This document shows, piece after piece, positions 12,959 through 25,640 of a DNA stretch of 64,000 nt. Numbering within the stretch: the stretch's first letter is position 1; every line of letters starts with the position of its first letter. The translations under genes and the position numbers were made by a program. This DNA comes from Chrysoperla carnea (taxonomy: Eukaryota; Arthropoda; Insecta; Neuroptera; Chrysopidae). The stretch is taken from assembly GCF_905475395.1 (NCBI RefSeq), contig NC_058339.1, positions 16,004,001-16,068,000 on the forward strand, given 5' to 3'. The notes below the pieces were generated by a model. The model saw nothing but the letters and a program-made list of their open reading frames with translations, had not been told where the DNA came from and ran no database searches.

Positions 12959-13143
12959 TAGTAGGTGAACAACGACTGTTTATACAAAAATCAAAACACA
13001 AATTTCAATTAAAAAAAATTATATTTTCATGAATTAAATACAAATTCATAAACATTTAGAAATAAAATTATACATCGTAGTAATACTTTTTATGGCAAAG
13101 GTAAATAAACTATGCATATATTATTATTACACTATTACATGCA

Positions 13144-16100
13144 TTAATCACATTCTTGAGAAATAAATCTACGAACTACATTTGGTGTTAAACCTGCAAT
13201 TGCATTCTGTAACAGATAAAATTCAATATTAAAATACTTTTAATCGTTAAATTCAAATTAATTCTATTGAATTTTACCTCTTTTAAAGTGCCTGGTCTCG
13301 TTAATAAATAATAAATAGCATAACCAGGAATCCAAATCATTGATGCAGCACTTAATAGTAAACCAGTTAATGTTCCCCACCATGGGTATTCATAATCACC
13401 ATATTTCAATGGACTGAATTCAACAACTTCGCAAATAAAAATCACCTGTAAAATAGTTTTAGAGACAAGTTTTATAATCGTAGAAATTGACAGTGTGTAG
13501 GTCTCAGGGTCAGGTGGCAGATGGGTACTAAATTTAAATAACTAGACTAGGCAAGTAATAAAACGTTATCGATTCATTTCATTTACCTAGCTGTTCAATT
13601 GAATGGCTAAACATCGTTTAGCTCGCTAGTTGAACGACGCTTTCTTATTGTGGTTCACGTGTTCAGATTTTATGGACTAAATCAGGGAGCTTTGTATGAT
13701 TAAAAGCCAGGATACTAATTATTGCGGCTAAGAGATCGTATTGGAATATCATCTAAAGATCGAATTTGAGTATCACTTAAAACTTGGATTAGAAATGTTA
13801 CAGATAAGGGTATCCATTATAAAGTTCGACTCAAGAATTAAATACTGTGTTATATTTGTTAGAAAAATTAAGAATATTTCTCTGTATTTACTTACAACCA
13901 TAACAAATGGAGCAAAATATTTCCAGCACAAACGTAAAAATAATCCAGGCCGTTTGCCAGTCATTTCACTAATACATTGTGAAAAATTGTCAACGCCAAA
14001 TATCCATGAAATTGATATACTTTCAAAGAAACATATCCATAACAGAGAAATACCACTTGCTGAATAGTAATCCATCAGTTGAAAAATATAAATTCCACCC
14101 TGGAAAAAATAAATAATTTAGTATTTTATTATTTTTACTGTAGTCTGATCACAATATCTAATATGGTTCTCTTTTCGTTTTTGAGTTATCGTATCGACAG
14201 ACAGACGGACCGACGGACAACCGAAAATGGACTAATTAGGCGGTTATATGAACACCTGTATCAAAATTTTGTGGTATGATATAAAAATAATAAATATGAG
14301 TTAACAAAAAACTTAATCAAATTTAGCTTGACTTGTAAGACATTGTCGAGGCTTGGACAATAACTGGTAAACCAAGATTTCATTTATTAGCCTTGGCAAA
14401 GGCTTGGGCAAGAACTGGCATAACAAGGCTGTGTTGCCTTTCATCGAATCTATCGCCAAGCTTGGCATTTCCTATTAGGGTGGTAGATAGTGGTAGGATA
14501 AAACCTAACTCTTTGATATTAACAATTATAATATTGTTTTATGATAGTTCGACATTAGAGTAACTCAAAAAAAAGTTGCTTATATAAACGAAACGTTGAG
14601 AAATAATTTGCAGGCTATTTTATCTATCTATAAATTCATAAAATACTCCGAATACGTACATGTGTTGTCATTGGTATGCCCAATAAAAACATGACTGTAC
14701 AAATTCCAATTGTAAATAGAGTTCTTTTTGGACGTAAAATTTTTGGCCACATATCAACCATACCAGTAATTACCGATTCAACCAAACAAAATAAACTGTC
14801 TATACCCAATATCTACAAAAAAAAATATTAATTTAAAATTGCCTTAATTTATAGTAAGATTTTTAACATAGGTTAGCTCAAAAATTATCGCAATATTCTG
14901 AATAAACAATGAATATAAACGTTTGAAATTCCACCCACAATAAACAGGACACAGGAAATAAAATATTTAGTATTTCTATCCTGTTTCACAACCGATTTAA
15001 TTTAAATAAAAATTGAATTAAATTAACTGAATATAAACATTCAAATTAATTACCAAATTGCAAATATTTGGATAATTTTTGATGTGTTATACCCGAAAAG
15101 TAAACGTACTGCAAACATAATAAAAAATATTGCTGCCCACAAGAAACTTTCTGGTAATGTTTCCATAACAGCAGGATAAGTTAAAAACACTAAGCCTGGA
15201 CCACTGGTTACAACATTTTCAACACTTGTATTTTGTAAAAATGCTAAATGACCCAAAATTGTAAATGTTAATCCACCAGCTAATAGACTTGTTAAGGTGT
15301 TTACACTTGTGGTAATTATGGCATCTCTAAAAGAAAAATTACAATTATATTCTTATAATTATTACAATTTTTATATAATATATAGCCACAAGTGAAGCTC
15401 CTGGCCCATCAATACAAATTCTAAGGCTCTTCTAGACATGAAACCTACGGGAAACCTCGACTTTTTTATTGCAGCCCACCCAGTAAATCGGATAAACACC
15501 CCCCAAAATTAGATTTTTCTGTTATATACGTGCTAGAAATATGGGATTTCAAATTGACAGAATACTTCGAAAAATTTCATTATGTACATCGTGACCCCTC
15601 CCCTCCAAGCTACCCTTGTAACTAACATTCATGATAGATAGATGGGATTTGTTTGCTGGCATTACAATTTATGGAATGGTATTTTCTGTGACGCGGAGCC
15701 AAGGCTATACAGGCATATAGTTTATATTTAAATTTTTGTAATGGAGCCAGCATATGTAAGAACTTCAAAAATTCTAACACGTGTCTATTAAAGAACAGTG
15801 AAACTGATAACCTTGAACTTTTTCTACAGAGTAATTTTTTAAAATTTATTAATTACTTGTAAGAATTGTGGTGGAAATTATTGTACGATCCTAAAGCTTG
15901 CAATGCACCGGTTCCACTACTATATGCAAAGAATATTTGGGTTGCTCCATCTAACCAAGGTCCAGCTTGTAAAAGTGTTTCCCATCGTGGTGTAAAATAT
16001 GCTTTAAGTCCTTCAAATGCACCATCCAACATTAGAGAGCGTATAAATAATGTTATTAATATCACATATGGAAATAATGCTGTAAACCATATAATCTAAA

Positions 16101-19100
16101 AAATTATTGAGATTAAAATATTAAATATAAAATTAGTACAAAATAATTGCTTACCTTTCCACTTTGATGGAGACCTCGTCGAATTATAAAATAAACTAAG
16201 ATCCAGCCAAGGAACAAATATAATAAGAGATCCAATTTAATACTGCCTAAATCATTTAAACCTTCCGAAATTCCTAAAACTTTACGACTAATTATCATTC
16301 AGACACAATTCGTAAATTTATTTTAATGCAACTTAGGATGTTTCACGCCACGACTGTTATAGCGATCGGACGTCAAACATCCTAAGGGCATTGTCCATGA
16401 AATACTCACTCCCAAAATTCTGAAACTGGTGATGTAGTGAGAGTCACTTGAATAGTCAGATTCCTCGTTGATGTAAAATTTAGTATTTCTGGTATATCAG
16501 TTTCATTGCGACTATAATCAGGCACATAACAGAGTTCGGTATTCCACTCATTATCTGAAATTCAACTTTTCTTAATTAATATTATAGTGAATGGATAACC
16601 GAGCTTTGCTCGTTACTTATTTTATCCCCTGCATACTAAATGTCATGAAAATCGTTGTAGCCGTTTTGAGATTAAACTTTCCAGGAGAAAACGACGTTTT
16701 CTTAAAATTAAAACTTGCCTAGATTTTTGCCCCAAAAGCCCCTGCGTACTTATTGTGTAAAACGCCATCTACGGAAACCCATCTTTAATGGTTCAGTGTC
16801 GGTAAAGCAATCGGTAAAGTAATATTACTACTCGCTAATAGATGGCAATAAGAGTCACATTTTTCAATGTTTCCTGAAAACACGGATAAAATGACATTTT
16901 CTAAAAATGAAACCAAGCTAGATAGATTTATCGCCCCAAAAAACCCCTGCATACTAATTTTCATGAAAATCGTTCGGGAGAATCTCCTATACTATTCATT
17001 ACGACTGTACCACTAAGCACTTTGTTCGCGAGAAATTATCGTTTGTATGTAATAAGGTACCTGTACAAATAAATATGTAAACGCGAATAAACTAAAATAG
17101 AAACATACTTCGAAATCCCAGACAGTGAATGATATATTTATAAATTCAAAAATGAATAATATTTAAAAATAACTTACTGCATGAACCCCATGGTAATTCA
17201 GGTATTCGAGAAAAAGTGCTGATCAAGTAAAATAATGTCCATGCAATAATAACACAATAATAAATATTTAACAAAAATACTAATGTCATTGTAGCATAGC
17301 CGACACCCAATGCCAAAGGGCACAATTGACCCGTCAATGACATACCACCTTCACCAACATATTGTCCAATTGCAACTTCTTGATAAAAGATTGGAATACC
17401 GCAAAATATCATTGCTATTCCATAAATGATCAAAAATGCACCTGCAATCGAAAAATTTAAATAGATATTATTATCAGATAATTACATATAAAAAAACTAA
17501 TTATAGCTTATATCACTTCCGCCCTCCAAATATTGCAGGGAAAAGTGATTCTTAATTTGAGGTAAAATATACTAATTTTCCACCAAGTAGACAATCTTCT
17601 TCTCTAAAAAAATCTAAATTTTTTGTTTTTTACCTAGTTTTATTTTCAGTGGGAAATTTCTTTTTACAGTAGAATCTCGATAAGTTAAAGTCCAAGTATA
17701 GAGGTTTTAAGTTATCAAGTGTCTATGTTAGGTAAAGGTTAATATAGAGGTATGTACATGTTTCTATGTACCCCAGTTAATATAGAGGTATGTACATGTT
17801 TCTATGTAGTTACTGAGGGCCTATACAGAGATTATTTATTTAAGTTATAGAGGTTGCGTCTTTTAAGTTATAGAGGTTTTGGGCTCTGATGGGAAGAGAA
17901 CATAGTATTTTTTGAAGTAACAGAGGTTTTTATGTTACCGAGGTTTAAGTTATCGAGATTCTACTGTATTTTGTTTCTAGTAGATCTTCTACCATTGGCC
18001 TCAAGAACTTTGATTTGGTCAAAAGTTCAGGGAACAAAACAATAAGTTATACTAGAAAGCAGGGCCGGATTTAAATTTCTGCCGCCCTGGGGCACTGAAG
18101 AAAATGCCGCCCTATGACTGAAATTTTATTTTAATAGTTTTGATATCTTATTTTTTAAGAATTAGAATAACTAATTAATTGGAGAAAAAAGAACCGCTTC
18201 ATAACGAGCTGACTATCTGGTTGCAGATAAAGAGTTTAACGCAATTCTTTTTTCAGTATGAAACTGTAAGACTTCCCAGCGATGCGTCGATGCAGTAAAA
18301 AAGTTGTATAAAGTTTGTACTGTATGGAAGAATGAAGCAGCTTCTGGGGCGTATTCTACTGCGTGAACTCTAACTAAATTCATAGAATGAGGAGCACAAG
18401 GAGCATGTTCTGCAAGATATAATTTCATGAATTATTGCCTGTAAGCCCGAATAAATCCCTGATACATTATTCGCGTTATCATATAACTGACTTTGACAAA
18501 CTGAGAGATCAAGATCAAAAAACTCAAGAACAGATAATATAGCAACTAGCAAATCTTCAGCTTTATGTCCAGAGTTCTCAATAAACATGAGAAAAAAAAA
18601 TTTTTTAATTCTTCTTCTTTTTAATAAAAAAAACTATATTTATCAATTCCAGAAAAAAAAATATCAAATTTTATTTTTTTAAACCTTTATGGAAATAAAT
18701 TAATTTTATTTTAATAGTTTTCACTTAAATTTAATATATTATAATATACAAAATTTTAATTTGATACATAATGCAATTATATTTCTTGAAAGATCAAATG
18801 TTTATTTAAAAGAATTAGTTATTTATATATTTTATAGAAAATGTTTTCTCACTTTCCAAATTTTGTCGCCCTAGAAAATTTGCCGCCCTGGGCGCTAGCC
18901 CCGACTGACCCTAGTGTAAATCCAGCACTGCTAGAAAGGTAGAAATAGAATACGGGCCATTGCCATGCTTCTAATGGTATCTCCTTTGTTGAGGTCTTTG
19001 GGTCTCAGAGTTGAACAGCGAAAATGAAAACATTGCCTTTTTTGCATTTTTTAGCTAAAGTCGGTACAAACCGTTCATAAAACTATATATTATTGGCATC

Positions 19101-22100
19101 TCAAGAAAAGGCTTTTTTCGAATGTAAGTATATATCATGTAAGGATGGGAAAAGATAATTTTTATCTCGAACAAGGGGTTGATGGTTAATAGAGTTTGAT
19201 AATTTTACAACAGCAACTATTCAACCTCTCTCCCTGGACTATCATCACGATTTTAACAATAGCAAAGTTGTTAAAATCAGTTCGTGAATTTTGATCTGAA
19301 ACAACCAAAGAACCAATCATAGAAATGTGAAACACATGCATAGGTATATCCTCCGTTCGTCGGATACAAATAATTATTGTCTCTCAGTTAAAACATGCGT
19401 GTAAATAAATATTATAATAGTGCAATCAAAATATTTATATAAGAAATAAAGAAATAATTCAAAGTTCAATATTTTTTAATAAATTGTAAATTAGGAACAA
19501 TTGCAGTTAATTTATTGTTTGAAAATATATACTCGAAGTTAACAAAAAAGTTGTTACTAATACTGTAATAGAATCATATAGTCCGAGAGCTGGTAGACGT
19601 TTTTCGATTAGTGTTTCGGAATTTATTATGAAAATTTGTCAAATACCTCTCCCATAATATCCTAATACAAAAATGCAGACCTGGCTGGAAGATAGCGGTA
19701 TCTTTAGAACTCCATTATCAAACATATACAATTTTTTGTTGTAAAAAATATCTTTGAGGCAAGTTGAAATTTTTTTAAAGTAAACAATATTGAAAATGAA
19801 AAAAGTAAACAAGCCAGGCCATTTGTGAGGGATTTTAGCCCTTAAAGATGCTTCCAAATTATTTTGCAAATAAATCCAAAAAATATGTTTGAGGTAAGTT
19901 GAAATTTTTATAGGGTATTAGTTAGTATTAAAAATAAATATCCTAAAAAAAACAGGTCATTTTGATGGGATTTTCTGGCAGGTAAAAAATCCCATCCAAA
20001 TGATCTGTCTTTCTTAGCAATTTTGTTTTTAATACTAATATATCTTACAGGGCTAAAATCCCACGCAATTGGCCTGGCTTGTTAACTATAAAGTTTGCAT
20101 ATAGAAATAAAGTGACGTGCTATGTTCATTCTTGATTTTTTAATAATTAATTTCAATCCATTCAACATTATAATTAATATAAATATGCCGCCTGTATAAT
20201 TTTAAACATTGTAATAATAAACAATAAATATTTTAAACTTCAAATAAAAATATATAGAATTATATATTTCTTGCGAAATTTTTAATACATTTGCCAAATC
20301 ACATGAAAATATTAAAGACATTTAATTGGTAGATACAAAGTCAATAAAACAAATCAATCCATAAATAGTTTTTATAAATCATTTTGTATTCTGTGAAAGT
20401 CAGTTTATTTTATATTTATTTGTAACATTTTAAAAACACTAATTATCAAATAATTATAGTCTTAGTTTCTATATAGACTTTGTATGATAATACGGCGATT
20501 GGATTTCAAAAAAAGCAAATTTTACAAAAAAAAAAAAAAACTATAACTGTTTGTCCCATTCATATCTTCACATTTCTTTCTTGTTTGCATTAGCCATTAA
20601 TCAGTGTCTATCTTATCTTGGCGTTAGCTAGCGAGGCACTAAGTTTAACTCAAGATTTGTGATAAAAGTAATATAATTTAATTGCTTCGACCGTTCGACG
20701 GAGGACGAACATTTCAGTATGACTTATTCACGTGTTCCACTCAAAGAGTTCATATTCTACTAGCTTTGAACTACCCGATTTGCTGAGCAACTTCAATTTT
20801 AATTACAAAGATTACTGTGTTAAGCTTCATTTCATATGCCGTCACTTATCCTCCATTTGTTCACAATTTCATCGAAAACATTAGGAAAATAATTATCCTA
20901 ATCCCACCACTGGAATTAAATTCCGAAGTTAGGTATTTTTTATGTAATTCTTCACTATTACGTGGTTTTAATATAATTAGATATGAATTTGAGTTAATTT
21001 ATGTAATTTGAGAATATTATACAAATTGCACTCTCTTTTTAAATTGCTTACTTAGAAATGACCTTCATTTACTGATAAAGACTATAATTGAGACTTTTTT
21101 ATTTTGTGCAATTTACAAAGCAATTCATAAACATTTCAAATATTACAGTAACTTTATACATTACAGTCTGCAGCAAATTCGGTAGTTGTGATTCTTTGCA
21201 GACTTGTTTATGATGTTGATCTAATGAATAATCCAAGTTTGTGACCTCGAGCGCTGAACGCAAATTGCCAAAAATCGAAAAAAGATCAGATGGCAACAGT
21301 AAATTTTTATGGTATATTTTTGGACAAAAGATAAAAATGGCATTAGTCCGTGCTTTATAATGATAATGCCGATTATCTATCAAGGAGAATAATAAAAATA
21401 TGCATTTTATGAATTCTTGTAGTGCCAGAATAATTTCAATAACCATTAAGATAGAGCTCTGCCTAGTGCTAACGGTTTACAAGATTGGTCCTGCGGACCC
21501 AAGACCCAGTTGACCTATGTTAGTCATTTACCCACTTTCTACATTATGAGCACGCTATAAGTATTTTTAGCTTGGTATCTATTTTCGTTTTTGAGTTATC
21601 GTGATGGCGTTCGTATCATAAATATTTCTAAGCGTTACAAACTTGGAACTAAAACTTATATACCATGATATATATTTCGTATGTACAGGATATAAAACGA
21701 ACAAAAATGTTGTTATTGGAAAATATAAATCTAGCAATAAATTTTTCCAATCAAAGAAGTTTTTATAAAAACATATTTAGCAAAAAAATCGAATACGTTG
21801 CACAAAAATATAAAGGTCTTAGCTATGCTTTTAATAAATGAAAGAAAGAGGTTGATTCCAAGTATGCAAATTTAAAAAAAAAAATCAACGAAATCCGGAA
21901 GATAGTTTCTGAAGAAATCATGACGGGCGCTTAGAAACTTTGGTACATTTTGATGTTCATAAAATCACCTAATTAGTCCATTTCTACCTGTCCATCCGTC
22001 ATCATGTTATCATGCGTTACGTTAAAAATTTGGAAAAACAAAATATTACTTACCACCTCCATTTTTATAACATAAATATGGAAAACGCCAAACATTTCCT

Positions 22101-22312
22101 AATCCCACCGATAAACTAATACAAGAGAATAAAAAATCTAATTTATTCGACCATCCTCCACGTATATCACATGCATCCTCTTCAATATCACCAGCACGTT
22201 GATGCATAATTTTCTTTGATTTCTTTATATCACAATCCATTAGATCATCTGGATTGACCATATTTGCTGATGAATTTAAGAAAACTGATACATTTTCTTC
22301 GTCTTGATACAT
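13144..22312 (-). CDS. SLC6 Na+/Cl- neurotransmitter transporter (glycine/GABA-like), frameshifted
   Basis: Ten exons on the minus strand: 22054-22312 (ATG at 22312), 17178-17441, 16410-16554, 16155-16287, 15857-16095, 15110-15327, 14660-14812, 13896-14099, 13278-13445 and 13144-13206 (stop TAA). All junctions are GT-AG and phase-consistent. The sum is 1846 nt, one more than 615 codons, because a T run at 15300-15303 carries an extra base in exon 6. Family marks are [14 protein letters not shown] in TM1, a Cys-bearing EL2 with N-glycosylation sequons (NET, NFT, NLT), [18 protein letters not shown] in TM6 and [11 protein letters not shown] in TM8. The expected product is a 12-helix plasma-membrane symporter coupling Na+ and Cl- to amino-acid or amine uptake. 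The TM6 region recalls insect glycine-transporter-like members, but the substrate cannot be fixed from sequence. Intron 1 (4.6 kb) holds several mobile elements. Confidence 0.9.
14165..14285 (-). repeat. Repeat family A fragment in SLC6 intron 7
   Basis: Reverse-oriented internal piece with CTTTTCGTTTTTGAGTTATC, a GACAGACAGACGGACCG tract and GGACTAATTAGGCGGTTATA, matching copy 1 around 3160-3260. It lies in the intron between the exons at 14660-14812 and 13896-14099. Confidence 0.7.
16580..17000. repeat. Degenerate duplicated repeat in SLC6 intron 2
   Basis: Two related blocks share CCCCTGCATACTAA, TCATGAAAATCGTT and a CCAAGCTAGATAGATTTTT-like segment (about 16615-16760 and 16880-16985). ACCGAGCTTTGCTCG at the left resembles the ends of dispersed insect repeats. 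No ORF is present. It lies between exons 2 and 3. Confidence 0.45.
17667..17966. mobile_element. pogo/Tigger-like MITE (300 bp) in SLC6 intron 1
   Basis: The ends CAGTAGAATCTCGATAA and TTATCGAGATTCTACTG are perfect 17-bp inverted repeats, flanked on both sides by TA (17665-17666 and 17967-17968). This matches Tc1/mariner-superfamily elements of the pogo/Tigger group. The interior repeats the AAGTTATAGAGGTT theme and a duplicated segment around GGTATGTACATGTTTCTATG, with no transposase frame. Confidence 0.88.
18060..18930 (-). mobile_element. Defective hAT element (871 bp) with transposase relic
   Basis: The ends are CAGGGCCGGATTTA and TAAATCCAGCACTG. An identical 8-bp duplication CTAGAAAG flanks it (18052-18059 and 18931-18938). 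The minus strand keeps pieces of a ZMYM1-like hAT transposase in two overlapping frames: an N-terminal part with [15 protein letters not shown] (18370-18588) and a following part with [20 protein letters not shown] and [11 protein letters not shown] (18213-18428). Going from one to the other needs a frame change, so the gene is broken, and most of the transposase is missing. It sits in intron 1 of the SLC6 gene. A closely related copy lies at 28284-29147 in the opposite orientation. Confidence 0.88.
19808..20083. mobile_element. Palindromic MITE (276 bp) in SLC6 intron 1
   Basis: The left end AACAAGCCAGGCCATTTGTG and the right end CAATTGGCCTGGCTTGTT pair, followed inward by GGGATTTTAGCCC at both sides. 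The arms pair along most of their length, to a centre where GATGGGATTTT and AAAATCCCATC close the hairpin. It is non-coding. No target duplication is obvious and the superfamily is unknown. Confidence 0.7.
21470..21700 (-). repeat. Repeat family A, shortened copy
   Basis: Reverse-oriented copy in SLC6 intron 1: AACGGTTTACAAGATTGGTC, CAAGACCCAGTTGACCTATG, TTCGTTTTTGAGTTATCGTG, then AGCGTTACAAACTTGGAACT. Compared with copy 1 the middle part (the GACGGACGG tract) is deleted. A forward fragment of the same family with GATGTTCATAAAATCACCTA follows at about 21950-22010. Confidence 0.7.
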
Positions 22313-25126
22313 TGTTGTCACTCGCACGTTGTAATAAATATTCGCACAAAAAAAAAAGGTTTTGTTTGAGGTATTTTTGGTTAATTCGAATTTGTATGTT
22401 TGTTTTTTGTACAAATGTTTTAAACTAATCGCTAAATTTCAATATACATTTTATAATTTCGTATTGAATTCAAAAAATATTGATTGTTATTTGATCTAAA
22501 TTGTAACAATGTGTGTTGCTTATACATTGATAACTGTTCGAACAATTGTATGAAAGTGACTGCCTATACTGACAAACTAAACTGTAACAATCTTTTATTT
22601 CTGTTTCAACTCATTTTACTATTTATATTATATGTAATTATATGTATATTATTAAATCTGATTGTTACGTCATTCTGGTAAAGTATTCAAAAGTACACTT
22701 TATACAGGGTACGTCACGGAGATCTCCCCGATTTTGAATAGGCATCGCCATGTGCTTAGACCACAGCTAAGGCAATATCCATTGGTGAAGATAATGTTAA
22801 GGCATCACCAGCGATTTGTCCAGAGGGGAGGATACTGGACAGATCAAATTCATAGTTGTCTGACAATAAATTACTAGCATTTGCATTAATTACGTCTCCC
22901 TCTTTTTACTTGGCGATATCCTTAGGGGTAATGAATTGAACAAGCAAATATTTTAAGAAAAACGAGTCGTTATATCGTCTTGTATTAAAAACATAAAGTC
23001 TAAAACTTTATTCGACCCCTTCTGCTTTATTCCGAGCCTTAAAGGTGTTAGAAAGATTATCCTTTCAATTTTATGGAACTTCTGCAAAAAAATTCAATAT
23101 GCTCCCGAACGAGCTTTTTTGATCGCGTCCTTCACCGAACATAATTGACACTTTTGATTTGTTTTGTATCTCCTGAAATAATGATCCTGCCTGATATGAT
23201 TTGAAAGTATCTTTTTTTAAACACTCTCATTTAGTTTTATACTAAAAATGTTTCTTCTGTCCCAATTTTTATTAATCCTCGACATTTTGATTTTTTTTTA
23301 AAGGTAATTTAATCAAGAGTGATCTTTACTATATACAAGATTATCGGTTCAGTTTGATGCGAGCTACAAGGAAAAAATCGTATTTGTCGGGGGTTTTTTA
23401 AATTTTGTAAATATAATTTGTTTCATGTCGGCATTATTTTTTTTTTAGTTATCTGGTCACGATTTTTCAGCCTGTGGTTTCCATTTAAGAACGAAGGATT
23501 AAAATTTTCAATGGTTATATATTGTTATTCATATTCTAACAATAACTGTTAAGTAACAATTAATTGTTTTATGTTTATATAAAACAATGATATAATACAA
23601 AATATGCTTTTGTGTATACTTAAAGAATCATGTATTTTTTAAATTAGAAACTGAATCGTAAATAATCCTAAATAAGAAGAAATTAAACACTTGAATAAAC
23701 GAATCTTTAGTCTATAAGACTACATACGTGTAACGGAAGTAAACACAAGTATTAATAAAATAAAAATAGATTATTGTATTCGAGTTTATGTAGGTAGTAG
23801 GTATATGATTATAGTTTTTCTGATGCAATAAATTTAATTAAAAAGAAAATATATATTCACACATTTTGCATTACATCAACTTGGAAATAGGTATATTTTA
23901 CGAGACAAGTTCAATTAACAAAAATAAATCACTAACGTTTGCAAATTTATGTATTTGTTATTAGGTATTTCGTAGGTACTATGAACATAAATATTATGTA
24001 TGCAAATAATTAATTACCTATTAAATAAAACTTAAATAATCAGTGATAATTTTCACGAAATTTTATTTTTGATTTCATTAATAATGCTATTCGCTCCGTG
24101 CATGAATTTTATTTCAAGGAGTTATTAAGTAACGAGACACTGCTTTATTAATACATTTGTATAGATTGTATCTTTGTTTTACATTGAATATTTAATACGT
24201 GTAAACAATTGAAAATTAGGGATATTTTAAGTAAAGCGCATGATTTCTTACTTTTATAAGATAAGAGCGCTGCGGTTGATTTAGCTGTCCCCTACACCTA
24301 CTATGCTTCCTAAAAAATGAAACTATGTCTGCTTGAACTTCACTACTAAACGGGAGGAACGATTTTGATGAAATACTGTAAGGTGATACCTGAACCCCTG
24401 GAGTTGAGTATATACTACTTTGTTTTGGAATCCCTTTTTAAGGGTTAAATAGGGTAAAAGTTTTTGAACAATCCAGCTAGAAAGTTTCTTCAACGAAGAG
24501 TTTATGAAAAAAATCCTTCAAGTAAAAGTTGCTCTTCTGGAGTCGGAGAGGGGGGGGGGTAAGTATCTCACAGGAGTGGATACTTTACCTATGACTAAAT
24601 CAACCATTGTAGACAATATGTACATAACGGAAAACTTAACTGATCAACTTTTCTAGCATATTGAGTCATGTCCAATATGATAGAAGAAAGTGGAACACCT
24701 TTCAAATCTTGAAAGGGGCTCGGGGCACTGCCCATCTTGCCCTATTGTAGTTTTGGCCTTGTAGTTAACGGTACAAATTATAATGGATACTTTAATTACA
24801 AATATTTGTTGAATCTGTTATGAAGCATGCATGATATTCACGTGAATCCTATTTCAAAATGTATAGTGATGAATGCTAAAATTAAAAATTGGCTCAAAAC
24901 ATTGAATAAATTGAGAAAAAAATGCGATATATTTTATTATTAGTTATAGTTTACATCATTAAAATGACCTTGAGATTTTCATAAGGTTGGCATATTACAG
25001 AAATAGCCTTTCTATTTAAAAGAATAGATAGTAAGTTTTCACTGTCAAGGTATCAACACTAACGGTAGATAGATATGATGTCAAGCCTACATTATTGAAC
25101 TTACTATAAAACCATTACTTATACGA

Positions 25127-25640
25127 TTATTATACCCTGTATACATGAAATATATATCAAGGTATACTAATTTTAGTCCCAAATTTGTAACGCTTAGAAA
25201 TATTGATGACACGAGCAAAATTTTGGTATCGGTGTTCATAAAATCACCTAATTATAGTCCATCTTTTAAACCGTTAGAGATAAAACAAAAGTTTAAATGT
25301 AAAAAATGATCCTTATGAAATATATATATACAAAAATAGGCAACTTTTGTTCGAAACATTTTTTGTAGACATCACTGCTTACCCGTGAGGGTGCAAATTA
25401 GACTAAAACTTTGGGTCCATTTGCTCTTATAACTATAAAAGATAGGGAGTTTAAAACGGAAACAAATTATAAAAAGACATAGAAATAATTATTCAGTTTT
25501 CAAAATGTCGAAAATTTTTAAAAACCAAATAAATTGTGGCCATAAGGATGCCATAACTACGATGGCTTTTTAATATCTTCTAGAATATTTTCTATACAAG
25601 GTATTTAAGCAATTAGCTCAGTCAATTGTTTATTTTCATT
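25127..25640 (+). repeat. Dispersed repeat family A, copy with internal deletion
   Basis: Forward copy starting TATACCCTGTATACATGAAA, with AGTCCCAAATTTGTAACGCT, CATAAAATCACCTAATTATA, then CTTTTAAACCGTTAGAGATA, CATCACTGCTTACCCGTGAG and finally AGCTCAGTCAATTGTTTATT. The segment with the GACGGACGG tract is missing between the second and third marks. A unit of about 150 bp unrelated to other copies (near 25400-25560) is inserted before the end. Confidence 0.7.

Larger units (their letters stand above)
7110..13143. other. Intergenic region rich in repeats, no gene recognised
   Basis: It lies between the 5' end of the FAM151 gene and the 3' end of the SLC6 gene. Short frames (8226-8435, 10636-10827, 11479-11673, 12542-12814) have no recognisable domains. 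Structured elements inside are listed separately: a hairpin at 8865, repeat A at 9420 and 10611, a hAT-like element at 10929, a foldback fragment at 12382 and a hAT element at 12698. The FAM151 promoter should lie just right of 7110, but I see no clear core-promoter motif. Confidence 0.6.

Noticed and set aside
21099-21446. 115-codon minus-strand frame in SLC6 intron 1
   Set aside because: Composition is unconvincing, there is no known domain, and it sits between the SLC6 exons on the same strand; no splice evidence.
22662-22877. 71-codon plus-strand frame just upstream of the SLC6 start
   Set aside because: Looks like a fragment of a mobile element or chance frame; no domain I can name.
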